A stretch of 64,000 nt of DNA from positions 1 through 64,000 of the forward strand of contig JBNGIQ010008555.1 of NCBI GenBank assembly GCA_049999765.1, given 5' to 3'. The position numbers and the translations under genes are program-made. How positions within the stretch are numbered: position 1 is the stretch's first letter; each line of letters begins with the position of its first letter. Below, one piece after another: positions 36,402-48,218 of the stretch. The stretch is from Phaeoceros laevis. Taxonomy: Eukaryota > Anthocerotophyta > Anthocerotopsida > Notothyladales. The notes beneath the pieces are model-generated. The model was not told the DNA's origin and made no database searches. It was given only the letters and a program-made list of their open reading frames with translations.

Positions 36402-37675
36402 TCATAACATCCTTGCATCCCACACCTCTGTGTGATCCATTTGCATATTGAAGTCGTCGTCGTAAACACCAATTTGTGGCTGGGAGGGGTAAGAGGTGAA
36501 GGGCTGCATATCAATATCCAGTAACTGTTCTCCCCATGTCTGTGGAAAAGTGACGGGTGGTGGCATGGATGTGTCCACCATGCCATTGCTCTGCTGCATC
36601 CTTGGCGCTCCATTCCCATTGTCCCCTCCCCACCTCTCAAAGCTGATGTCCCTTAGCATGCTGGTGTTGCCGGTCGGGCTGACGGAGGTGGTTTCCTGCT
36701 TCGACACATCCCGATCGACGAAGCCATTTAAACGGTTCAACCTTCTGGATGCAGAACCGCCTTGTGGCTGCTCGGCCCAATCAGGTGCAATTGGTGGCAG
36801 ATCCAGGTGGAAACCTGCCTGCTGCATTATTGGGCTGCTTCCACCAGAATGAGTCTGCCCGGCATAAGGACCGTCAGGCAGCTGCAGGTGGAATGTAGAA
36901 AAGTCACCCGAGCGGACGGAAGGTGGGCCTGGACTGTACGAGCGGTCGCTGTGGCCCCCTGAAGTAGTTGGTGTGCAAGGGGAAGTTGGCCCTGGAGAGG
37001 GGATAGGTGCAGCAGGCTTGTTGGAAATACTGCAAACCACCCAAGTGTTGCCCGTCTGCAAAGACTAAGCCACCACAGAGTGAGCATTCCTGTTACAAGA
37101 GGGGACCACGCAACTACTTTACATGGGTTCAGCATGAAAACGGAAGAGAGGAAAAAAGACGGGTAGTAACGTACAGGAGATGGAGGAGCATGAGTAGGAA
37201 CTTCGCTCCGGAACTCGTGCATGATCCACTCAGTCTTCCCTTCATTCTGGCTTCGAGTGACTGCACGACCGTTGTAGAATACGAGGGTCTTCCTCATTCC
37301 TACAACGTTGCCCATTCTGTCCAGGACCTTGGTGGGCTTGCCAGTTGCCTTCCAATAGCCCTGAGGTGTGGACCTATCCTCCCTTGTAGAGTGAGGGTAC
37401 TTCTTGGGGCAGGAATGAAACAAGTACCACTCTTGTTTCTCCCCCGGAAAACACGCCTGGCACCGCTGTGGGATTTGTCCTGGTTCAACAGTGTTGAGGT
37501 CCACGACAGGGATATGCTCTGGGTTGACATATGCCCCGCGAATGTGGTCCTGCAAATACTCCATCAGTTCGAGCTCCGTTGGTTGGAATCGGAGGCCGCG
37601 GACGGGGAAATCAAGCAACAACTGAAAGAGAACATTGCCATCCATCTTCGCGGTTTGTATCTCTGTTCTGCACAT
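36402..37675 (-). CDS. NAC-domain transcription factor
   Basis: Two exons, 37175-37675 and 36402-37055, join in phase 0 into 384 residues. The N-terminal NAC DNA-binding domain shows subdomain A (GLRFQPTELELMEYL), B (IPVVDLNTVEPGQIP), C (EWYLFHSCPKKYP, STPQGYWKATGKPTKVL), D (VGMRKTLVFYNGRA) and E (KTEWIMHEFR). The intron falls just after the domain, a common place in this family. The C-terminal half is rich in Pro, Ser, Gly and Gln, as in an activation region; no membrane span is seen. The start may be ATG 37675 or, ten residues on, ATG 37645; the first ATG was taken. NAC proteins bind CACG-core promoter sites as dimers and act in the nucleus. Domain A departs from the usual FRFHPTDEEL (Gln for His, Leu-Glu for Asp-Glu), so the protein belongs to a divergent subgroup. 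Confidence 0.88.
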
Positions 37676-40600
37676 GACCAACAACAAGGAAGTATCAGAC
37701 ACATATCCAGATTTTTGCAATCCACCTATTCGTGTTGCAAGGGAGGCTCAAATCGTGATATCTACCAAAATGGACTGTTGAGCCAGGAGCGGTAAAACGG
37801 CGGTTTCTCCACTCTTCTGAGTCCTATCGCTAGATCGACAGCATACGGAGCGAAGAAAAGCAAACACCTTGCCAACGTGCGAAGAAAAGCAAACACTAGT
37901 CTGAGGGAACAAAGGCTCGCAATCTCTCCACGAAGGATAAAGGGCAACAATTACCTTGGTATCAAACTGGAGAAGAAGATAGTCGGGGAGACAAAGACTT
38001 GGGAAGAGGAGAAGTTCGCAAAGAGGCTGTTGGCCTGGGAGATAAATTTGTTAGAGCAGAGGAAGGAGGAAGGGGATTCCTACCTTACATGAGCAGAAAG
38101 AGGGGGTTGGGGGGAAGGGCAGGCGTTGTGTACAAAGCTGGAGGAAGAGACACAGAGAGCGTTTCCGCGCACAGCCTCCCAGCACAGAGAAAGGAACCAG
38201 GGGGAATCGCTATCGCAGACAGGGGAGACGACAGCGAGGTTTTCTTGTGTCAAACAGTAGAGGTGATGTAGTACAGGACTTGCTGGAAGAGCAGGGAGGA
38301 CGCTCTAGCAAACCAAACCTCTTCCCCAAACAGCGCTTCGACGGCCATGGCGGAGCTGAGACCAGTGAGGAACCGGATGGACTTACGCACAAGCGCACAT
38401 GCGCGGGGCCAGAGTCCTAGAGGGAGCTGCCACAAACTCGAGAGGGAGCCAATGCGGCCAGAATTGAGCAATGAGAGGGCAAACCGCCAAACCTTACACC
38501 ACTTGGCAGCGGAGTAGCCAGGCAAGACGCTCTGCTCCCTCTTCCTCTTCCTCCTCACCTCTCCTCTTCAGTCCTCCTCCTCCGCCTCAAGGACCAAAAC
38601 TCAATCCAATCCTCACAGCAAAATGCGCCGCTCTCACAGCTCCCAACACCAAATCCTCTCCTCCAGAAACTGCGCCCTTTCCACAACAGCTGACAAACCG
38701 CACTCCCGCCACACAGCCTATGAGCGGAACCAGACTACGCTCTCAAATCCAGCGAGGCGGACTCCAATTGCACAGTCCTCCACAGCGCAAGCAACCATTC
38801 CCACGCCCCGGCACCAGCTACCGGCACTCCCTTCGCCTCCGGATCTCGAACAGCGCTCCCGAACTGATGCCTCCCCGCAAGCATTCACACCGTCTTTTCT
38901 CCGCCGATTCTTTGAGTCAACAGCCTCAAATTCACTGCGGAGAAAGAGGAGACAAAGGCGCTTGCTCTTGTACCCCTGACAAAAACTGCGCAGGTGGAGC
39001 GGATGAGGAGAAGGCCGGGTGAAGCGCAGAGGAGGAGAAGTCCCGAGTGAGGAGGAACAGAGGAGAGCTCGGGGGGGGGAAATAGTGCCGAAGCAGCCCC
39101 CTTGAGAGAGGAACGTGGCCGTACACCGTGTGCTCGGATGGAGCAAACCCCTTCTCTCCCACCTCTAATCGAGCTCCTCTAATCCCCAGCCCTGGTATGC
39201 CTTCAACGGCAAGGGCGAAACCCCGGGCGCCCAATCCCCCACGCCATATTCCTATTCCAGCAGAGTCCTCCGCCCGTCCCCGTCCCCCGTGGCAGCCCGT
39301 TTCGGGCCGCGCTGCTACCGGGAATCACCGCCTAAGCAACTGGGGTTACCGCTGCCTAACCCCGCCCGTCACCAGTCACGCTCTCCGGCGACCGGTCGTG
39401 CTCCCCCGGCGATACTCCTCCTCTGCGGGTCGCGGCGAGCGCGGCCCCCGAGCCCTCTCGCGCCTGCCACGTCGCGCCGAGGGCTGCCGGGTAAAGGTTC
39501 CCTTGAGAGGCAAGCGAGGGCGGGGCCCGCCTCTCCCGCCCGCTAGAGTTGGAATCCCAGCTAAGGCGCCATGAATGCTCCCCGACCGGGGTTTGGAGGC
39601 GGTTAGGACCAGCCAGTTTCGCCCTCCTCCGGCGCTGGCGGCTCCCGCTAAACCTGAACGGTCCCGTTCTAGGCGTACGGATCCGCCGGCGCCGGAAAGG
39701 AACTTCCGGTGCGCCCGCGCGCGCAAAGCGCGTGGCGTGTCGCATGCTGTCTGCGGACGGATGCATGGACCGATGGATACATGTACCCAGTTTTCGTCGC
39801 CCGGCTGACCGGGTCACCGCCTGTCAGGGCCGGGACACGGACAAGGACACGGTGCCGGGTATGTGGTGAACCAGGGGGCTCCGGTTTGGATAGCCTTGAC
39901 CAGACCTGAACTTGACCTGCGAGGGTTAGGGAAATAATAACCCGAGTCAGGGAAGGCGGCGTATGTGCGTGTGCAGATGCGACGCGGCGGTCATGCTGGA
40001 TGGTCGGGCATGCGACCGCATAAACATAACATGCGGGGAGGGAGGTAGGCCATCATGATGTATGCATGGCATGATTAGCGGCGTTAACGGTGGCGTCTAT
40101 TTTAACAGGCAGGCGGGTCCCTTGTTACGTCTGAGTGGACGACTTTGGCGGGCCCGTAGCAGACTACCAAGACTTTTGGGAGGAAAGTCTTCAGCAGTCA
40201 GGCTGCAGAGAACGCGGCTATCATACGGAGACGCGTCTGTAACGTGGCACCTTTTGCCCGTTCCGTCGCAAATCTTTACGGCGCTCCCTTCCGTTGCAAC
40301 AGCACCACGACCTAACTATTGGACTTCAAATTTAATGACGAATGTTGTCCTAAAAGTGTCAATATGACCAAAATTACGTGATCGTATCGTACAGTGCTTG
40401 GATTATAACCAATTTTGATGTCGTCAATCCCAAGGGAAAGAAGGAAATAGTGGCACGAAAAGCAGCATCTCAAGATTCTCGGTAACGGATTGGAGGCGGA
40501 ACGCACATAAAAAGTTGTTGCAAAAAAAAGTATAATATTGTGGTAGCAGGTCCCCCGAAGGAGACCCGTTAACTTTGGAGGAGTTAGCTCAATTAGGGTT

Positions 40601-43600
40601 CAGATTACGCCCCAAAATGTAGGGGCGATCAATTCGAAGTGTGCAATGGAAAGGCCTCGCCCTCAAAATGACGGGGCGCCACGTCACGACACGTCACGCC
40701 CCCAAAACTTCCCCAAGTTATAAGGGTCAGGGGGGTCATTTGAGGGTGCCTCTAGTCTGAAACGTGCCTTATCATCCAAAATTGGATAGCCTTCGGTCAC
40801 GCACGTGTCGCCCAGGGAGCCAGCCTCGGCAATCGGGGGATGTTCTCAAGTACTGAAGTACTGAATGCCATTAACGCGATCAAGCTTTTGTACATCACGT
40901 GGTAGACACGTGTCTGCTTTAGCGAGGATCGAACTCACGGGGCTTTTCTGGTCCCATCCCCGCCCACCCGCGCCCAGCCTCTTGACACGTTGGCATTTGA
41001 CATGGCACGCTCGGGCTCCGAAGCTGAGGCTCGGACTCGAGCCTGGCGCCCGGGTCGATCCTGGTCCCGTTGGCCAGGCCGCCTGTCCCCGCGATAGACA
41101 TGCTGGCAACGTGACATGGCGCCGACGTGGCCCGAGGCCGAGGTTCGTGCCGAGCCTACCTCAACGCTGGTCCCATTGCCGCCCGCCGGGCAAGGACAGG
41201 GCCAGGCTGGCAGCGCCAGCCTGGTGGGACAAGCTCGGCCCGAGGCTGTCGCACGAACATTTTAATTCCCCCATTTTATATGAAATTTGCAATAACACCT
41301 CGCCTTTTGGAGTTGGTGCTCGTACGCAAGAGAGATCCTCCGCACGAATCCGGCGGGATCTGTGAACTTTCTCGCGTCCACATCGTTTCTTCGACTTCCT
41401 CGCACCTTCACCATTCTTCAGTACGAAGTGAACAAGCTAGGGTTTTATTCCGAGATTGAAGCAGCAGGACTTAGCCAGGGCTGATCGGTGTTTCCGCGTG
41501 GCTGCGGGGGCGGAGGCTCCATCTCTTCCTGCGGGGAGGCTCTACCTGCGGGGCCTGCGCCGAAGCTGCTGCTACAGTGATGCAATGGAGCGATGGCACG
41601 CGGGGGGCCCTACATAATTTCTTGTCCTGAGGAGAGGGGGAGAGAGCTCTTGTCGCGGCCTGTGTAGCTCGCGGAAAATGTGAGGCTTTGAAAGCATTGT
41701 TTATTGGTGTTCAATCGAGGGAGCGCTGCGAAGAGCGGGGGGGAAGGAAGAAAGTCGTTCGCTGGTGGACCCTAAGGAAGACTCGTTGCATCACGTCGGG
41801 AAGTGGCGCTACTTGGCTTGCTTGGTTGATTGCTGCACCGGGGCCGGAGCTTTGGTAATCGCGGTTAGTAGCCCCACCACCACAGCATCCACATCCACAT
41901 CTGCTGCGGCCTCCTTTCCGTAGATAGGCCGATTATGTCATCACATGGAGGATGTCATTGGTTTGTGCGTAGCAGGCGCGTCCCGACCACTTTCCCTGCT
42001 TGTAGGTGTCACGTCGGGCCCGGAGCAGATGCTCTAACCGCGTTGCGCTCAGTAGACCAAGGGGGGCGCTGGGTGCGCACGAGACAAAGATCTATCCTCA
42101 CCCCGTCCGTATGCGGGCTGTGAACAGCAATGGGCCCGCCTACTGCCGTGTTTGTTTGCCTAATTTACTGCCCTCTACGCGTTTGGCACTGGGTGCGCTA
42201 AACAGCTCCAGGAGAGGTGCAGGTAGTCTAGTTTAGCAGAAGAAAGGTTAAAGCGACCCTGTGCAGCATAGAGTCAGCGAGATGTGCAATGTTTGGTTTT
42301 TGCGGTTTAGGGTTTAGCCTGTCTGATGATCATTCTAGTCAGCTGAATGTGATCAGGTCGCTTTTCCACTCCTGCTATCAGACCATCTCTCAAGATCTGC
42401 AAAAATTGCCGGCTGATGGAGCTGGACTATGAGCAGACGACAGATGTTTTGGATTCAGAAGTCAGTTTGCAGATTGTGGGTTCAGGATTTCAGGTCTTTG
42501 CAAGCTTCTAGCCAGGCTGCTCTTGGACATTTACTCATTCCTGTTGGCCATCAGATCCGTTATGCCAGCTCAAGTGTCTTTCCTCCTTCGATCTTCAGAA
42601 GCATTCAGGACGAACTACCATTGTTTTGACTAGACTGCTACTAGAAGTACGATTTTCTACTTCGAGTGTCAACTGTGTCCCTTTTCTACAGAATGCAACT
42701 GAGATCCTCTTACAATGACGAGAATGCTACTCCTTTCTTCAGGCGGAAGCTGAGAAGCGTGCCCAGCCAGGCCCCTCTCTCTTGAAAGGTGCAGGAACAA
42801 GCCACGAAGTGACTGGTAAACAGCTGATGCAGCGTGGAGAAAGTCGGCAGGAGCTGTGAAATTTCCTGTGACTCATCAGCGACAATGGTGTGTGTAGGTG
42901 TCATCGACGGAAGGGGCAAGAGAGCAGCATTCCTTTTTGTCCTTACGCTGGTTTGCTAATCCATCCACATTAATAATGTGTTTCGTAATGTACCTACCCT
43001 CAGCCTACACGGAGGTTTGATCCTCAAAATTGTGCTGCTGGCCTGCGCGCAATGGCGGGCCGGTCAAACGAGATGTGATGGCCCATAGTCCACTGGGGTT
43101 GACTCTACGCCTGGGTTGGTTTATCCCGTTCTGCGTCATCTACCCAAGTTACAACTTCAGCCACAACTTCAGGGGCATTTCCTGAAAGAGTTCTCGCCAA
43201 GCTATCAGCTCATGAATCCCACGCGCTTGGTACAAGGCCGGTAGTACTTGCTCTAGGACAGGATTACGACGGACTGCTCCGGAGGAAGATTCCAACTGCT
43301 TGTGTCTGGCAAGTTTTTCCACAGTTTCTTGGAATCCAGCAGGAAATTTGGCCTCCAAAAAGGCGATTAATCTCCGGGGCCCAGGTCGAAAATGTTAAGA
43401 GGGCAGTTGAAACCTGCAGAGTCTTCGGTAGAAGGTTTGAATCATTCAAAGACAGTTAACTCTCTTTGTTCATGAAGCTCAAAATGCCCAGAATGCTGGG
43501 ATGTTGTACAAGTGGGCAGAGCAGTTTTAAACTAGCCGCTGTCTTGCTAAAAGAACATCTAGTCCGGCTAGAAAAGACTGTCTATATCCTGCTGCATGCT

Positions 43601-43635
43601 TCGGAATCCAAAGTTTGGATGTTGGAAGAAGTCCT
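37676..43635. other. 6-kb stretch without a recognised protein gene
   Basis: Upstream of the NAC gene there are CT-rich and GA-rich tracts (38520-38600), probably its promoter and 5' UTR. About 39150-41250 is GC-rich, and the many Arg/Pro/Ala-rich frames there are composition artefacts on all strands. Near 41430 a CTAGGGTTTTA word and near 42306 TTTAGGGTTTAG are telo-box-like elements often found near the transcription starts of plant translation genes, but no matching ORF follows. On the minus strand at 43149-43449 a short frame (FPAGFQETVEKLARHKQLES) looks coding-like without a family match. CACGTCA words repeat near 40690-40710. Confidence 0.5.
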
Positions 43636-45120
43636 CTACTTGTAGTTGAGGCGAATTTCTGTGATGCCACGGTACTTCAGCCTCAGGGCCAGCCCTTTGG
43701 AAAACTGCTGATAGTCAGCGGGGTCCCCTCTCAATTTCTGTAGGATAACCATGGATAGGCCAGGAAGCACCTCGAAAATCTCAGCTACTGCAGAAAGTGG
43801 TTCTTTGTCAATATGTTGCACTTTTTCCTCCATTTTCATCTGAAAGTCCCTAACTTGAACCACGAAATCAAGAGTCTCCGCAGCTGCTTCAATCTGCTGC
43901 AGAATTTCCGCAACCGGGAGCTTGGAGGTGAACCTGGTTTCCTCCTTTATCCTGACATCCCTCCCGAGCCTGCTGAACTCGGGAGCAAGGGCATGGTCCA
44001 CCGGAGTCATTTGCCCAAGCAGGTCAAAGGCATCCAAGCTTCTAGGTTGCAGTTCACCTTGAAAAAATGCCTCATGATCCTTGGGCATCTGCCGAAACAT
44101 AGCTTCGATAGCTCCAAAGTCGGCATGGACGTGCTGAACGTCTTGAAAATCAGGAGGTACATAGCTCGTCTGAAACCACTCGTTGTCATAAATCTCGTCA
44201 GTAGTGATCCTTGACCGAACATCGGGTTGCAGCAGTCTTGCAATCAGCGACTGCACCTCCTGAGAGAAGTAGGTGGGGCACTCGTAATCCGACTGCACAA
44301 TCTTCTGAAACATCTCCAACACGTTTTCATCCTTGTCATCACTGACGAAAGGTTGGTACCCTGCCAGGAGCACGAACAGAATGACCCCGCAAGACCAGAC
44401 ATCCGCCAGATCTCCACTGTACCCCGCGTAAGATGCCGGGGATATGATCTCTGGAGCCTGGTACCCTTTGGTCCCCACCCTGGAGTAGAGCCTCCTGTTG
44501 CTTGCAATTGACAACTCGTCCAACTCCCTGATGGCACTCAACCCGAAGTCTGTCACCTTCACCTCGTTGGCCCCGTTGAGCAGTAGGTTTTCCAGCTTCA
44601 AGTCCCGGTGGTACACGCCCCTGCGATGACAGAAATGCACAGCGTCAATCAGTCGCTGAAAATGGTGCCGAGCTTCCTCCTCCCCTAGCCTCCCCATCTT
44701 AGCTACTCTATCGTGGAGGTCGCCCCCTGACAGGTACTCCATCACCATGTAAATCTTTCTCTTGGAAGAACACACATGGTGAAGTCTGGCAATGTAGGGG
44801 TGCCTCACCGACATCATTGCATAGATCTCCCTGGTCAGCCGCTCCTGCATCCGCACCTCCCCGACCAGCCGAATATGGTCCTTGTCAAAGACCTTGATGG
44901 CCACCTCCTCCGACGTCTCCACATTCCTCCCCTTGTATACCACCGCGTCAAACCCCGATCCCACCTCTTCCCCAACCTCGTACTTCCCTTCCCCTATCGA
45001 CTGCAGCCCCCTCCAGAACCGTGAGGAAGAAGCCTCCCAGCTGCGCTGCCACCGCGATCTGACTCCAACAACCGGAAGCCGCCATTTCAGCCTCAACAGG
45101 ACGGCATGAGCAGCAGCCAT
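43636..45120 (-). CDS. CIPK-like (SnRK3) protein kinase, copy 1
   Basis: Intronless, 494 residues from ATG 45120; the frame extends further upstream but without an ATG. CIPKs are Ser/Thr kinases activated by calcium sensors of the CBL family through a C-terminal NAF motif. The kinase domain (about 50-310) shows VGSGFDAVVYKG, VAIKVFDKD, the catalytic YHRDLKLEN, DFGLSA and the APE-equivalent YQAPEI. The C-terminal part has LDAFDLLGQ where NAF normally reads NAFELIS, and then the phosphatase-binding type sequence EETRFTSKLPVAEILQQIE. Asp replaces the NAF Asn, and the third glycine of the glycine loop is Ala. The N terminus (MAAAHAVLLRLKWRLPVVGV) is basic, hydrophobic and free of acids for about 30 residues, as in a mitochondrial or plastid presequence. 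It is the most downstream of three same-strand paralogues. Confidence 0.88.
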   Translation of the reverse strand: MAAAHAVLLRLKWRLPVVGVRSRWQRSWEASSSRFWRGLQSIGEGKYEVGEEVGSGFDAVVYKGRNVETSEEVAIKVFDKDHIRLVGEVRMQERLTREIYAMMSVRHPYIARLHHVCSSKRKIYMVMEYLSGGDLHDRVAKMGRLGEEEARHHFQRLIDAVHFCHRRGVYHRDLKLENLLLNGANEVKVTDFGLSAIRELDELSIASNRRLYSRVGTKGYQAPEIISPASYAGYSGDLADVWSCGVILFVLLAGYQPFVSDDKDENVLEMFQKIVQSDYECPTYFSQEVQSLIARLLQPDVRSRITTDEIYDNEWFQTSYVPPDFQDVQHVHADFGAIEAMFRQMPKDHEAFFQGELQPRSLDAFDLLGQMTPVDHALAPEFSRLGRDVRIKEETRFTSKLPVAEILQQIEAAAETLDFVVQVRDFQMKMEEKVQHIDKEPLSAVAEIFEVLPGLSMVILQKLRGDPADYQQFSKGLALRLKYRGITEIRLNYK

Positions 45121-45252
45121 AGCGCAGCAAGCCTCTGCTCCAGCCGGCCATAGCCATTCCTCGAGGGCTGCAGCGGAATAGGGCAAGAAACAAATTGCGC
45201 ATGGCCGTTGAAGGCGGTTTCATGAAAAAACTTCAGATCAAGACTTATTAGG

Positions 45253-47118
45253 CTACATCGGAAGAACTTCACCAAATGTTTTCGCAAACCGGCGATTGCG
45301 CGAGAAGGACCTGCACAGGTCCTGGAACCGGCGCGGTTCGCCTGTCATCCTCCGAAACACCAAGTAGTACGTCCCAGGCACCACCTGACTCACCTCCGCC
45401 ACGACGCAGAGAGGCTCGTGCATCGTCCCGGCTGCTTCAAACATCCTCATCTGGAACGCGCCTTTGAACTGGACCTGGAATCCCTTGGGCACAGCGCGGT
45501 GCACGAGCCGGAGAAGCTCCCTCGCCGGGACGTTCTTCTGCTGCACCATGAACATCGTCTCCTGCTTCACAGAGTAGTCCATGGCCGGGCGGCGGAAGTA
45601 CGGCGCTATGGTCTGGTTCACCGGCGCCGCCGCCTCCTGCGCCAGCAACTCGAATGCCGACATCGTCCTGGGCTCGCGCTGTGGTTCCACAGGCCTCGAT
45701 TTGTCGAATGCGAAGACGGCTTCCACTGCTTCCAAGCTCGCTTTCACCTCCCCGATGCCTCGGAAATCCGGCGCGACGTAGTCCTGCTTGAACCAGGGGT
45801 GCTGGTAGATCTCCGCCGCGGTGATGCGCGTCACCGGGTCCAGGGTTAGGATTCTGGAGACGAGGTCCCGCGCGCCTGAGGAGAAATGCGGCGGAATCTT
45901 GTACCGCCCCTGCATGATGTTCATGAGGAGCTCCTCCACCATCTCGCAGGGGTAGTCCGGGTCTTCGAAGGGGGTGTGCCCCGCCAGCATCTGGAACAGC
46001 ATCACCCCGGAGGACCAGATATCCGCCGTCTCTCCACGGTATCCTTCCAGGCCTGGACCCTCCATCCCGTCGATAGCTTCCGGCGCCATATACGGGGGAC
46101 TGCCGATGTCGCGGGTGTAGAACCGGGGATCGGTGCGGGCCTGGTCCAGGTCGCGCAGCCCCGCGAGGCCGAAATCCGCCACCTTCACGTCGCCCTGCTC
46201 GCTGATGAGCACGTTCTCGGGCTTCAAGTCCCTGTGAAAGACGCCCCGGCCGTGGCAGAAGTGCACCGCGTCGATCATCTGCTGGAACAGCCGCCGGGCT
46301 TCGGCCTCGTCCAGCTTCCACTCCCGGCACAGCTTGTGGTGCAGGTCCCCGCCGGAGACGAACTCCATGACCAGGAAGATCTTGCCGACGCTGGCTGTCA
46401 CGTCCAGCAGGCGGGCGATGTAAGGGTGCTTCACCGACATCATGGCGTGGATCTCGCGGATGAGGATTTCTTCCTGGTGCCGCCGCCCGATCGACGCAGT
46501 GGACAGGACCTCGTCGTCGCTGTTGGTGATGAACGTCGACCCGGTTCCGGAGCTGCTTAAGCTTCCGCCTGAGGAAGATCTCCGTTTCCTGCTGGACCTG
46601 CCGCCTGATGAGATGCTGTCATTGTAGCGCTGGGATTCCCAGAATCCCCCGCCGTCGTCCGCCAGCAGCTTCTTCTTGTCCAGCACCTTGATGGCCACAG
46701 TCTCCTCTGTCACGACGTTGCGGCCCTTGTAAACCGTGCCGTAGTTCCCGTGGCCGAGCTCGCCCTCCATCACGTACTTCCCGCCTGGGATCGGCGTGCC
46801 TGCCGCACCCACCAGGCCCCTCCGGTGCTGTAGCAAGCAATCTTTCTGCTGGGCCTCCGCCCTCGTTCCCAAGCTGCCCAGCCGATTCCACGATCCTTGA
46901 AGCTTCTGCTGCTGCTGCTGCTGCGAGGTGAATGCAGCTGCTGTTGCTGCTGCGAGCGAGGGGATATGGCGGCATTGGAGCTCTTCAGCCGGAGCGGCGC
47001 TGGGGATCGCAGAATGCCAATCTTTGCTGCGGCTTGAATGTAGAGAACCTGCCGACTGCCGAAGGTACTCGCATGTTCTCGCTGCATTCCTTAGCAGCAG
47101 ACGGACGACGTCGGGCAT
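45253..47118 (-). CDS. CIPK-like (SnRK3) protein kinase with insert, copy 2
   Basis: Intronless, 621 residues from ATG 47118, chosen because it aligns with the starts of the two neighbours; an in-frame ATG at 47265 would add 49 residues. The kinase domain has LGHGNYGTVYKG, VAIKVLDKKK, FHRDLKPENVL, DFGLAG and YMAPEA. About 65 residues rich in Ser, Gly and Arg (SSGGRSSRKRRSSSGGSLSS and flanks) are inserted between the VAIK strand and the helix that carries the conserved Glu, an unusual place for an insert. The NAF position reads MSAFELLAQ and is followed by KQETMFMVQQKNVPARELL. The N terminus begins MPDVVRLLLRNAARTCEYLR and is followed by a polyglutamine stretch (near 46910). It lies about 130 bp from copy 1, head to tail. 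The divergent NAF raises doubt whether it binds a CBL. Confidence 0.87.
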   Translation of the reverse strand: MPDVVRLLLRNAARTCEYLRQSAGSLHSSRSKDWHSAIPSAAPAEELQCRHIPSLAAATAAAFTSQQQQQQKLQGSWNRLGSLGTRAEAQQKDCLLQHRRGLVGAAGTPIPGGKYVMEGELGHGNYGTVYKGRNVVTEETVAIKVLDKKKLLADDGGGFWESQRYNDSISSGGRSSRKRRSSSGGSLSSSGTGSTFITNSDDEVLSTASIGRRHQEEILIREIHAMMSVKHPYIARLLDVTASVGKIFLVMEFVSGGDLHHKLCREWKLDEAEARRLFQQMIDAVHFCHGRGVFHRDLKPENVLISEQGDVKVADFGLAGLRDLDQARTDPRFYTRDIGSPPYMAPEAIDGMEGPGLEGYRGETADIWSSGVMLFQMLAGHTPFEDPDYPCEMVEELLMNIMQGRYKIPPHFSSGARDLVSRILTLDPVTRITAAEIYQHPWFKQDYVAPDFRGIGEVKASLEAVEAVFAFDKSRPVEPQREPRTMSAFELLAQEAAAPVNQTIAPYFRRPAMDYSVKQETMFMVQQKNVPARELLRLVHRAVPKGFQVQFKGAFQMRMFEAAGTMHEPLCVVAEVSQVVPGTYYLVFRRMTGEPRRFQDLCRSFSRNRRFAKTFGEVLPM

Positions 47119-48218
47119 GGCGGTTTCCCGCCGCAGAGCCTCTGTCCCAGGACACGGTAGGAGCAGTATGGCGGTGGTAGTTGGGCAGTTGAGCCAGTCC
47201 ATCAAAGTCAAGCTAGTTATTAGCTCGATATGCGGTTCTAGACTGTGAAGCCCTAAATTACCCATCGGCTGTTCTGCTCGAGAAGTTCGCAGTTCACACC
47301 AAGTTCGCAGCACGCACTTCAGGACGTGAGTTGCTCTGATTGAATCTGATACCTTTTGAAATCGAATACTTGCTGAACAAGAACTGTGGCGAACGCGTAT
47401 TCATATATAGCAGCACAGAACTACTATAGCTCCTTGAGGCATGGTCTGAAGTTCCAAGGCAACCATGAAATGTTGAAAACCATGCCCCAAGGATAACCAA
47501 TACCTACAGTTTTAGACGTGAAGAATAATCGCTGCGAGGACAAAAAAAAACTTTTTGAAATAATTTACACTCCCGGGAGCCACAACCCCGACCATGAAAG
47601 CCATGTGCTTGCTTACCTGCTTACCAACCGAGTCATGCATACCGAAAAAACAGTACAAATAGTGTTACAAAACTTGAGAGTCCCCACTCCAGCTCTACAG
47701 GGAAATATTCTGAATTTACAACAGAAGCACTCATTTGGTCATGTCTTTTTAGAAACTTGCTTAGGATGACAAAACGGAAGCAGTCAACTAGAAGTGTGTG
47801 TAGACATGGACAACCCAGGAGAAAGTTGAGACAGTTTTTGCTGCAGGATTGACAACTCGATAGGAGATAATGATTACCTATGCCGGGAAACTACTGTGTT
47901 TTTCAGTTTGGGAAGTTCTGCAGCACGAGCTTGATTTCAGCCTCCCAGCTTTGCCCACGATTAGGAGTACAGGTCTTCAATTTCCAGTCTGGGACATCAC
48001 AGATGGCCATGATGCTTCATATGTCGATCTTCTGCCTGAACATGCTTGCGTGATGTTCAGAGCATGCAGACACGACCTTTTGGAACTGCTTTCCAGAGAG
48101 TAGAAGTAGGGTTCAATGCATTTATACTGCCTGATCACTCCAGATATTCATGAGTGTCAGTCAGAACTGTTGAAAGGTTTAGACCTAGAGACCATTTCCA
48201 GAACAAATGTACCCGGTG
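47119..48218. other. Spacer between CIPK-like copies 2 and 3
   Basis: About 1.1 kb separates the start of copy 2 from the stop of copy 3. It should hold the promoter of copy 2 and the 3' UTR of copy 3. Short ORFs at 47518-47769 and 47870-48103 (plus strand) have no family resemblance. Nothing else was recognised. Confidence 0.5.

Noticed and set aside
39356-39817. 153-codon Arg-rich minus-strand ORF and its neighbours on both strands
   Set aside because: Long frames exist in several phases at once because the DNA is GC-rich; none has a family signature or exon structure.
45437-46330. 297-codon frame on the same strand inside kinase copy 2
   Set aside because: It is a shadow of the kinase frame, with Arg/Gly/Pro-rich composition typical of an out-of-frame GC-rich gene.
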